A stretch of 64,000 nucleotides of DNA from Pontibacter kalidii (lineage in GTDB: Bacteria; Bacteroidota; Bacteroidia; Cytophagales; Hymenobacteraceae): positions 4,522,501 to 4,586,500 of the forward strand of contig NZ_CP111079.1 in the NCBI RefSeq assembly GCF_026278245.1. Reading direction: 5' to 3'. Below are positions 1-7,600 of the stretch, in pieces. Each line of letters begins with the position of its first letter. The first letter of the stretch is position 1. The position numbers and the translations under genes were made by a program. Below the pieces are notes generated by a model. That model was not told the DNA's origin. It saw nothing but the letters and a program-made list of their open reading frames with translations, and searched no databases.

Positions 1-641
<641 letters not shown>

Positions 642-746
642 GCCCCGGCTTTACCGGCCCGCCGCTCTCACCTTTTTTTTTCATCTCTCCCCCACATATC
701 ATGTCTACAAAGCATTGCGCACGCATAACAGCCGTGCCGACGATAA

Positions 747-853
747 TGGTGGCTATGGCCCCGGTGAGCACCTCTTCCCATTCCGAACAGAGCAGTTAAG
801 CCCGGGAGCGCCGATGGTACTGGGTTCACCCCCGGGAGAGTAGGTGGCCGCCA
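747..853 (+). rRNA. 5S ribosomal RNA
   Basis: The conserved 5S core (CCGAACAGAGCAGTTAAGCC, about 783-802) is present. The terminal helix can be drawn between TGGTGGC at 747-753 and GCCGCCA at 847-853, which sets the ends. It lies downstream of the 23S 3' end, as expected for the last gene of an rRNA operon. Confidence 0.93.
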
Positions 854-863
854 ACCCCAACAA

Positions 864-899
864 AGGGGCAGCAGGAGAAATCCCGCTGCCCCTTTTTTC
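864..899 (+). terminator. Intrinsic terminator of the rRNA operon
   Basis: GGGGCAGC at 865-872 pairs with GCTGCCCC at 885-892. The stem extends inwards by three more pairs after one mismatch, has a GAAA tetraloop, and is followed by TTTTTT. This is a textbook rho-independent terminator for the rRNA operon. Small open frames across 668-1185 are not genes. Confidence 0.93.
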
Positions 900-1011
900 T
901 TTTTCCTCCCCCCACCCCCCACCTCCAAGGCCGGCGCCGAGCCAAGCCACAGAAAAAGCCCCAACCTTAGCGATCGGGGCTTCTCAAGCGGATCCTGTAC
1001 TTGCCAACAGG

Positions 1012-2421
1012 CTAGCTGTTGATAAACCTGGGGTTGATCAGGTTCTCTATAGAGAAAATCTCCTCCCATTTCTCCTGCGTAACTCTTTTACGCTCCACTA
1101 CAGTGATATCGTGAATAGACTTACCGGTAGCCAACGCCTCTTTTGCGATGGAAGCTGCTTCCTCGTAACCCAGTATAGGGTTTAGTGCTGTAATAATGCC
1201 CACACTGTTCATCACCATATTTGCACAGATCTCCTCATTGGCAGTGATTCCATTAACACACTTGTTCGTTAAGGTATAGCAGGCGTTCTCCATATAGGTA
1301 AGAGAACTGAACAAACTGTAAGCGATTACCGGCTCCATCACGTTCAGTTGTAGCTGTCCGGCTTCTGCGGCCATCGTTACCGTTATATCGGTACCAATCA
1401 CGTAGAAGGCGGTCTGGTTCACAACCTCAGGTATAACAGGGTTTACTTTCCCAGGCATGATAGAAGAACCAGGCTGCATCCGCGGCAGGTTAATCTCATT
1501 GATGCCGGCTCTTGGGCCAGAGGATAGCAAACGCAGATCATTGCAGATCTTGGATATCTTCACAGCAGATCTTTTCATGACGCCGGAAATCTGTACATAG
1601 GCACCTGTGTCGCAGGTGGCTTCGATGAGGTCCTCGGCGAGCACAACAGGTATGCCCGTCAGGTCGCGAATATGGTCCGTCACCAGCTGCGGGTAGCCTT
1701 TCGGAGCATTGATGGAAGTACCAATAGCGGTGGCTCCCATGTTTATCTCACAAATCAGCATCTTGGCTTCGTTCAGGCGCTGGATATCCTCCTTTATAGT
1801 CGTAGAGAAGCCGTGGAATTCTGCTCCCAGGGTCATTGGCACAGCATCCTGCAGTTGTGTGCGGCCCATCTTCAGCACAGTCTTGAATTCTTCCCCCTTG
1901 CGGGCAAAGGATTCCTGCAGCGCCTGCAGGCTCTCAATAAAGCTCTCGATCTTACGGTATAAAGCAAGGCGGAAGGCAGTCGGGTAGGCGTCGTTTGTGG
2001 ACTGTGAGAAATTTACGTGGTTGTTGGGGTGCACATACTGATACTCCCCTTTCTTGTGGCCTAGTATCTCCAACGCAAGATTTGCCACTACCTCGTTCAC
2101 ATTCATGTTTACAGACGTTCCGGCACCGCCCTGTATCATATCGGTCACAAACTGGTCCAGGTATTCGCCTGCTATAAGCTTATCGCAGGCTTTGCAAATA
2201 GCGTCTGCAATCTCCGGCTTTAGCACGCCGCAATCACGGTTGGCCATGGCCGCTGCTTTTTTCACGTACCCGAAAGCCTGGATAAACAGTGGCTCCCTGG
2301 AAATAGGGAGGCCGGTGATGTTAAAATTATCTAAAGCACGGGTAGTCTGGATGCCATAGTAGGCGGAGTTGGGGATCTCCATTTCTCCCAGAAAGTCATG
2401 CTCTGTTCTGAACTCGCTCAT
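1012..2421 (-). CDS. aspA: Aspartate ammonia-lyase
   Basis: This 469-residue protein belongs to the fumarase/aspartase superfamily and converts L-aspartate reversibly to fumarate and ammonia in the cytoplasm. The superfamily signature GSSIMPGKVNP, which forms the mobile catalytic loop, is at about residues 318-328. GTSVNMNVNEV (about 101) and STNDAYPTAF (about 141) are the other conserved active-site segments. The length fits AspA (about 470). AspA rather than fumarase C is favoured by the N-terminus (RTEHDFLGEMEIP). The rnd gene lies 28 bases upstream on the same strand, so the two may be co-transcribed. Confidence 0.95.
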   Translation of the reverse strand: MSEFRTEHDFLGEMEIPNSAYYGIQTTRALDNFNITGLPISREPLFIQAFGYVKKAAAMANRDCGVLKPEIADAICKACDKLIAGEYLDQFVTDMIQGGAGTSVNMNVNEVVANLALEILGHKKGEYQYVHPNNHVNFSQSTNDAYPTAFRLALYRKIESFIESLQALQESFARKGEEFKTVLKMGRTQLQDAVPMTLGAEFHGFSTTIKEDIQRLNEAKMLICEINMGATAIGTSINAPKGYPQLVTDHIRDLTGIPVVLAEDLIEATCDTGAYVQISGVMKRSAVKISKICNDLRLLSSGPRAGINEINLPRMQPGSSIMPGKVNPVIPEVVNQTAFYVIGTDITVTMAAEAGQLQLNVMEPVIAYSLFSSLTYMENACYTLTNKCVNGITANEEICANMVMNSVGIITALNPILGYEEAASIAKEALATGKSIHDITVVERKRVTQEKWEEIFSIENLINPRFINS

Positions 2422-2449
2422 GATGTAGGTGCTAAATGAAAGCTTTGAT

Positions 2450-3634
2450 TTAGTTATCAGGGTCGTTATTTTGTACGGGAGCAGGCAGGGTTATACCAAG
2501 CTCCTGAGCCGTAGACATCACGATGGCAGTGGCATATTGTTTGGTGCATCGAAGCTCGCCGGTAAAGCAGTAGTCGTTTATAACGCTTTGGGTAATAATA
2601 AGCCGGGCGGCATACTCGCCATACTTCTCCACAATCTGTTTCTGCACCTTTGTTAGCTCCTCCTTGCGTTGCTCTGTTTCCGGCGTACGCAATGGCCGCT
2701 GCCAACGGCTTTCAGGGTAATCGTGGCTGATGTTGTTGTCCTTGGCGGCATTCTTAGCGTCGTGCAAAGCATCCTTCAGCAGTTTCTCGTTCCTGGAGCG
2801 CTTAAGGCCCCCATGTATGCCGCGTGTATGATTCAGCCATTCGTGAATGTCTGTGTTAGGGTTATTGGCTAACTCTACAAGGGCTTCGTTGGGAATAAGA
2901 TAAGGAGCAGGCTTATTAAACAACTTTCCCATCTGCTCCCGAAAAGTAAATAAGTCCCTCAGAATGTACTGCTGGTAGTAATTAAGCTTATAGGCGTTGC
3001 GCAATTTCAGGTGCGGGTTGGTGGGCTCAGAGTAGGTAAGGGATTCCAGCATTTGGTTTTCCTCCTCCAGCCAGTGCAGGCGGCCCAACTGCTCCACTTC
3101 TGTTAGCAGCTTAGCCTTGATGCGGTGCAGGTACATAACATCTATGGCAGCGTACTGTAGTTGCGCCTCCGTGAGCGGGCGCTTATTCCAGTTACTTGAC
3201 TGCTGGGATTTGTCTATCTCGATGTTAAACTCCTCTTTCAGCACCGTCGCCAGCGATGAGCGCTCATAGTTGAGGATCTTGGCGGCTACATCCGTATCCA
3301 TCACGCTTTTGATACGGCAACCCATCTTACTAAGCAGGAGGATATCGTTATTGGAGTGGTGGATGATCTTGGTGATCGCGGGATTAGCGAACAGCTCGAA
3401 GAGTGGCTGCAGGTCGGGTATGGCAAAGGGGTCTATAATGTAGCAGACGCCACTCTCGTCGGCAATCTGTACCAGGCAAAGGTTAAAGCCGTAAGTAAAG
3501 CGGTTCTGGTCAAACTCCAGATCCAGGGCGAGCTCTTTGCTCTGGTTCAGAAGCACGATTACCTCCTGCAACTGCTCCTGCCGCTCCACTAGTTTTATCG
3601 TTACGCCATCATGTATCAGCGTTGTATTTTCCAT
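2450..3634 (-). CDS. rnd: Ribonuclease D
   Basis: This is a 394-residue DEDD-family 3'-5' exoribonuclease that trims tRNA precursors and other small RNAs in the cytoplasm. The catalytic acids are visible: LDLEFD at about residues 37-42 (motif I), NND at 95-97 (motif II) and YAAIDVMYL at 161-169 (motif III, Tyr161 and Asp165, DEDDy type). An HRDC nucleic-acid-binding domain follows at roughly 215-300, and a shorter helical tail ends the protein. Length and domain order match bacterial RNase D. It is upstream of aspA on the same strand. Confidence 0.93.
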   Translation of the reverse strand: MENTTLIHDGVTIKLVERQEQLQEVIVLLNQSKELALDLEFDQNRFTYGFNLCLVQIADESGVCYIIDPFAIPDLQPLFELFANPAITKIIHHSNNDILLLSKMGCRIKSVMDTDVAAKILNYERSSLATVLKEEFNIEIDKSQQSSNWNKRPLTEAQLQYAAIDVMYLHRIKAKLLTEVEQLGRLHWLEEENQMLESLTYSEPTNPHLKLRNAYKLNYYQQYILRDLFTFREQMGKLFNKPAPYLIPNEALVELANNPNTDIHEWLNHTRGIHGGLKRSRNEKLLKDALHDAKNAAKDNNISHDYPESRWQRPLRTPETEQRKEELTKVQKQIVEKYGEYAARLIITQSVINDYCFTGELRCTKQYATAIVMSTAQELGITLPAPVQNNDPDN

Positions 3635-3715
3635 TCCTAAATATAAAAAGGTTTTAAGGCATATGCTGCTTTCCGGAGGCTTCTTTTTAAGTACGGCTGT
3701 ACTTTAAAAAGACAC

Positions 3716-3750
3716 AAAAAAAGTCCCTGCCTTAGTGGGCAGGGACTTTC
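3716..3750 (-). terminator. Bidirectional-looking terminator hairpin
   Basis: AAGTCCCTGCC at 3721-3731 pairs perfectly with GGCAGGGACTT at 3738-3748. The stem is flanked by an A run on the left, which reads as U on the minus strand. It sits just downstream of the small lipoprotein gene that ends at 3771. A second perfect hairpin built on AAGTAC/GTACTT lies at about 3684-3709. Confidence 0.85.
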
Positions 3751-3770
3751 TCTATAGAAGTTTGTGTCTG

Positions 3771-4013
3771 TTACTGTACAGGAGGCTGCTCTTCCTGGAT
3801 CTCGTCAGCAACACCATCATTCACGGTAGTATCTTCTACCACAACAGTAGTGTCCTCATCTAAATCCATGTCAGCTTCCATATCCAAATCTGTTTCTACC
3901 TCATCAGTAGTTTCCATAGTATCTGACTCAGTAGCTGTATTATTATCGGTGCCACAAGCCGTGAAAGCGAAAGCTGCAAAAGCGGCAAAGGCGAATTTCC
4001 AAATCTTTTTCAT
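3771..4013 (-). CDS. Small acidic lipoprotein, function unknown
   Basis: This 80-residue protein has a signal peptide ending in the lipobox FTAC, with lipidated Cys20. The mature part is almost entirely Asp, Glu, Thr and Val in low-complexity runs such as DLDMEADMDLDEDTT. I do not recognise a family. The strong signal peptide, the lipobox and a dedicated terminator 20 bases downstream support a real gene. Acidic low-complexity lipoproteins are common in Bacteroidota and may bind cations or simply coat the envelope; that role is only a guess. Confidence 0.75.
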   Translation of the reverse strand: MKKIWKFAFAAFAAFAFTACGTDNNTATESDTMETTDEVETDLDMEADMDLDEDTTVVVEDTTVNDGVADEIQEEQPPVQ

Positions 4014-4298
4014 AATCTTATATAAATTGATTTTGTACTTATTTATACGGCAGTCTCCACAAAGTAACCCTTCGTATAGTATTAAGGGAGCTCTTTTAGA
4101 GTGAACATACTCAATTTGGGAGTAAGCAGCCGGAATTTCAAAGTAAAGCGATTAAGCACAGGAATAGCAGAAATAGAGTAATTTTAACTATTCTAACTTG
4201 AAATTTGGTTTCATCAACTTGCCTATCCCTTAAATAAGGGAAGTGCATCCGTGGGGAAACACCTGAAGGATGGCATCACTTTCGTTCGTAAGCTCAAA
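4014..4298. other. Intergenic stretch without a gene
   Basis: About 285 bases separate the small lipoprotein gene from the M28 peptidase terminator. I see no open frame with a recognisable product and no clear promoter match. AAGTGCATCC near 4240 and GGATGGCATCACTT near 4268 can form an imperfect hairpin. Confidence 0.5.
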
Positions 4299-4336
4299 TA
4301 AAAACGGCCTGTTACTGTAAGCAACAGGCCGTTAAA
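4299..4336 (-). terminator. Terminator of the M28 peptidase gene
   Basis: AACGGCCTGTT at 4303-4313 pairs perfectly with AACAGGCCGTT at 4323-4333. An A run on the left reads as U on the minus strand. It lies 17 bases after the stop codon of the peptidase gene. Confidence 0.88.
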
Positions 4337-4352
4337 TGTTATACTTTAAACT

Positions 4353-6089
4353 TTACATGGAAGGGGAGGCACGGGATAAAGTCTCCTCACGCTTGGCCCT
4401 GAACTCGGTGCCCTCTTTCCATTCCGGGAACTTCTCTGTGTTGGCCACTCGGTAACCAACGCGCAGAAACAACTGCAGGTCTTCTACAGCGCCTTCCAGG
4501 TTCCAGTCGTCGCGCACCTCGTCCGAAAGCTTATGATAGTCGTTGGCGGTATAGCGTTCTTTCCACTGTTTCACATAGTCGGCTGGCTGGTTGCGGGCTA
4601 TCACACCTGAGCTGGCGTAAAGCGCCGGCACGCCCTGCTTGGCAAACTCAAAGTGGTCGGAGCGATAGAAGGAGCCGTTCTCCGGTGTGGCCTCCGGTAC
4701 TATGCGGCGGTTCTGCGATTTCGCCTCCTGCGCCAGCACGTCCTCCAGCGTAGAGTTGCCGAAGCCAACCACCACTACGTCCTCGGTAGGGCCATAGGCG
4801 TTCAGCACGTCCATGTTGATGACGGCCACGGTTTTCTCGAGTGGGTAAAGCGGGCTGCTGGCATAGTACTTAGAGCCCAGCAGGCCTTTCTCCTCAGCCG
4901 TAACTGCCAGAAAAAGTATGGAGCGCTTCGGTTTTGTTTCCATTTGGCTAAAGCCCTTTGCCAGCTCTAGCAGGCCTGCCGTACCGGTGGCGTTATCCAG
5001 GGCGCCGTTGTAGATCTGGTCGCCCTGCAGGCTCGGGTCCTTGCCCAAATGGTCCCAATGCGCTGTGTAAATGACGTACTCATCCTTCAGTTCCTCATCA
5101 GATCCTTCCAGCTTGGCGATCACGTTCTGCGACTGTACCTCGCGCAGCTCGTTTTCGATGTTGAAGCTGGCCGTGGCCTTGAGTGGAACAGGTTTGAAGT
5201 CTTTCTTCTTCGCAGCCTCTTTCAACTCATCAAAGCTACGGCCGAGGGCAGTGAACAGCTCGCGTGCCTTCGGCTCAGTGATCCAGGCCTCTACCTCGGC
5301 GCGATTCATGTTCTTATCCGGGGTAATGATCTCGAATCCTTCGCGGCTGTGGCTGCCGGAGATCACCTCGTAAGGGTAACCAGCCGGGCCGGTTTCGTGA
5401 ATGATGATGGCAGCGGCAGCGCCCTTCTCGGCGGCAACCTCATACTTGTAGGTCCAGCGGCCATAGTAGGTCATGGCTTTGCCACCGAACATGGTGCTAT
5501 CCAACTGCTCCGGGTTCTGAGGGTCCGGCACCGGCGGGTCGCTAACCAGCATCACGATCGTTTTGCCTTTCACGTCCACGCCTTTGTAGTCGTCCCAGCC
5601 ATACTCAGGCGCTACCACGCCGTAGCCCACAAACACCAGGTCGGAGTTGTTCACTTCAACACCCTCAACATAGCGGCGGGTAAGGGCAACGTAATCGTCT
5701 GGAAAACTGAGCGGTATGTTTTTGCCGTTGGCGGTTAAGGTAGCCTTAGGCGTTGGCGTGTAGCCGAACATCGGTACCTTTTGCACGAAGCTGCCATCCG
5801 GGTTGCCCGGCTGCAGGCCCAGCTGCTTAAAGTGGCGGGTGAGGTAGGCTACCGTGGAATCTTCCCCTACAGAGCCGGGGGCACGGCCCTCAAATTCATC
5901 GGAGGCAAGGGTGGTAATGTGAGCCAGCAGGCTATCGGCCGTAATGCTTTGCAGGGCAGGCTGCAGGTTGGTGCTGTCAGCAGCAGCAGAGAAGGCCTCT
6001 CTTTCGGCCTCACTTACCTGCCGGGAGCTTTCGTTGCAGCCTAGGGCCAGCAGCCCGAGCAGGCCCAGCAGCGGAATGTGTTTCTTCAT
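4353..6089 (-). CDS. M28 family metallopeptidase lipoprotein with PA domain
   Basis: This 578-residue protein is exported and lipid-anchored: the signal peptide ends in LALGC (Cys18). A protease-associated (PA) insert spans roughly residues 140-260. The M28 di-zinc site is complete: His344 and Asp346 in AHWDHLG, Asp365 in GALDN, Glu399-Glu400 in TAEEKGLLG, Asp427 in NMD and His479 in SDHF. Members of this group are periplasmic or surface aminopeptidases that release N-terminal residues. The gene stands alone, with a terminator right after it. Substrate specificity cannot be read from sequence. Confidence 0.93.
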   Translation of the reverse strand: MKKHIPLLGLLGLLALGCNESSRQVSEAEREAFSAAADSTNLQPALQSITADSLLAHITTLASDEFEGRAPGSVGEDSTVAYLTRHFKQLGLQPGNPDGSFVQKVPMFGYTPTPKATLTANGKNIPLSFPDDYVALTRRYVEGVEVNNSDLVFVGYGVVAPEYGWDDYKGVDVKGKTIVMLVSDPPVPDPQNPEQLDSTMFGGKAMTYYGRWTYKYEVAAEKGAAAAIIIHETGPAGYPYEVISGSHSREGFEIITPDKNMNRAEVEAWITEPKARELFTALGRSFDELKEAAKKKDFKPVPLKATASFNIENELREVQSQNVIAKLEGSDEELKDEYVIYTAHWDHLGKDPSLQGDQIYNGALDNATGTAGLLELAKGFSQMETKPKRSILFLAVTAEEKGLLGSKYYASSPLYPLEKTVAVINMDVLNAYGPTEDVVVVGFGNSTLEDVLAQEAKSQNRRIVPEATPENGSFYRSDHFEFAKQGVPALYASSGVIARNQPADYVKQWKERYTANDYHKLSDEVRDDWNLEGAVEDLQLFLRVGYRVANTEKFPEWKEGTEFRAKREETLSRASPSM

Positions 6090-6165
6090 AGGGTCTAGTA
6101 TCGCTTAGTGTCTCCTCAAGATAACGAAAAATCCCTACTTTATATGTATTGTGCCTCCTAAGCTG

Positions 6166-6607
6166 CTACCTGCAGCTTTCAGGCACGCCGCTGTGCAGTT
6201 CGCTGATAAGGGCGACGATGCTTTCCCGGCCATACGCCAGCTGGCATTCCCATATCACCAGGCGCTGCTAACTAGCCGGTACATGCGCTTATACTTTACG
6301 TCGTGCGCCATATTGGCCTTGAACTTATGTTACCAGAAGGCGGAGTTGGTTTTAGGAAGGGCAGGCAGTAGGGGCAGCGGTGCCAGAAGCAGCCATGTAC
6401 AAACAGGGCCAGGCGGCGCGAGGAATAGCAAATGTCAGGTTTGCCGGGGGCCTTGGGCCAGTGCACGCGGTAACCGCGCAGGCCTGCCTGCCACAGCGTC
6501 CTGTGCAGCTTCAGCTCGGGCTGCGTGTGCCCCGCATGTAGCGGCTTACCTTTTCCTGTGCCGTTAGCGGGGGCTGCGGTTTTTTATACTTTCTCTTCTT
6601 TGGCAAT
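6166..6607 (-). pseudogene. vsr: Decayed very-short-patch repair endonuclease (vsr)
   Basis: Reading the minus strand in three frames reassembles a Vsr-like protein. Near 6530-6605 the frame reads KVSRYMRG. From about 6520 it is PELKLHRTLWQAGLRGYRV, then the catalytic/zinc region APGKPDI and FVHGCFWHRCPYC. Near 6300-6335 it is HKFKANMAHDVKYKR, and at 6170-6260 VIWECQLAYGRESIV. Joining them needs three frame changes (near 6523, 6345 and 6258) and passes an in-frame TAA at 6330-6332, so no full product can be made. Intact Vsr nicks T:G mismatches made by deamination of 5-methylcytosine. No Dcm-type cytosine methyltransferase is visible nearby. The fragment order and spacing match intact Vsr, so this is a genuine relic. 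Confidence 0.85.
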
Positions 6608-6746
6608 GCTGTGTTACACCTGTCGCGCAGGTACAACACAAACCAGCAAAGTACAGTTTATACTTGCCGGTGATTTACGATGCCCGGTTGCAGGCGTTCT
6701 TCATAACTTGGAGAGGCGTACGCGAGGTAAAACTTAAAGTCTGTTA

Positions 6747-7046
6747 TCAGATGCGGTAGTAAATCCGGGACATGGTACTATCGTAGGGGTCGTAGCCGGG
6801 CCGCTTCTTGCTGAACCGTTCGTCTGTGAGCCTGGTGTTTTGCATACGGCTTAGCAGGAAGCACTGCCATCCCTGCCGCTGCTGCCCGGCCTTGCCGGTG
6901 CGCCAGGCGAGCAGGCAGGTCTCGTGCTGCTTGTTCTGCCCCAGCAGGTGCGGCTCCACCACATGGCTTTCGTTCTCATACTCGAAGCTTACCAGGAGCC
7001 TGGCCCCAATTGCCTTCGAAAGTTCTTCCAGCAGATAGCTATACAT
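6747..7046 (-). CDS. Small WYL-domain protein
   Basis: This 99-residue protein looks like a stand-alone WYL-type module. The stretch VSFEYENESHVVEPHLLG near residue 20 and the tail RLTDERFSKKRPGYDP match the way WYL domains begin and end. WYL domains bind ligands, often nucleic-acid-like, and usually sit in transcription regulators. Here no HTH domain is attached. Its neighbour downstream on the same strand is the vsr relic, so the two may be remnants of one accessory locus. Family assignment is from pattern memory. Confidence 0.65.
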   Translation of the reverse strand: MYSYLLEELSKAIGARLLVSFEYENESHVVEPHLLGQNKQHETCLLAWRTGKAGQQRQGWQCFLLSRMQNTRLTDERFSKKRPGYDPYDSTMSRIYYRI

Positions 7047-7543
7047 AGTTTCCTATTGTTTAGGATCAATAATGTCTGCATTGCTGCTTCCAGACAGCCT
7101 TACGCCTCCAGTTCATAAAGCTGAACTACCTTCCCTTTTATAAAGGTGATACTATGTTTGCTGTTATAACAGGAAATAACACAGGCAAAGGTAACTATAA
7201 TTATACATATTTATTATTGTTTTATAGGTGTAATAGTGTAGGGCCTTCATATCTTGAGGCCAGAGGTGTGCAGTAAACCGCTCTCAGGTAACATAACAGT
7301 TGTGCCCATAGCTGCCCCTCGGTGGCAAAGTACCGCCAGGTAGTAGCCCCGGGTGATGCTGACAGGAGGCTTGATCTGCCTACGCTATAGTATAAAATCC
7401 TCTCGCTGCTGTATCTTTCAAACATTCTTCCCATTTTAGGGTTTAGATGCATGAAATGGCAACCGATAAAGAGGATATAGGGTATGTTAATAGGTCTTTT
7501 ATGCTTGATTATAAGCTAAATTTGCTTATGCGAATATGTGTAA
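7047..7543. other. Intergenic region between WYL gene and sucA
   Basis: About 500 bases with no convincing gene. A 76-codon minus-strand frame at 7222-7452 has no recognisable features. On the minus strand a TACCTTTG sequence near 7190-7183 could be the -7 element of the WYL gene, but no matching -33 element is seen. Confidence 0.5.
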
Positions 7544-7573
7544 TTTGAATTTTCAATAATACCTCTAACTTTG
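7544..7573 (+). promoter_or_regulatory. Bacteroidota-type promoter of sucA
   Basis: TTTG at 7544-7547 and TAACTTTG at 7566-7573 are 18 bases apart. They match the known Bacteroidota consensus TTTG/TAnnTTTG. Transcription would start about 7580, so the upstream in-frame TTG at 7571 lies inside the promoter and cannot be the start codon; ATG 7601 is used. Confidence 0.8.
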
Positions 7574-7600
7574 CCACTATCACATGCAGTAGTTTATACT

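Noticed and set aside
668..1185. Small frames on both strands between the 23S gene and aspA
   Set aside because: They run through the 5S gene and its terminator or the end of aspA and are not protein genes.
5049..5738. 229-codon plus-strand frame inside the M28 peptidase gene
   Set aside because: The peptidase on the other strand has a complete metal site over this region, so the plus frame is a shadow.
7222..7452. 76-codon minus-strand frame before sucA
   Set aside because: No family, signal peptide or ribosome-binding site supports it, and it lies in an AT-rich regulatory spacer.
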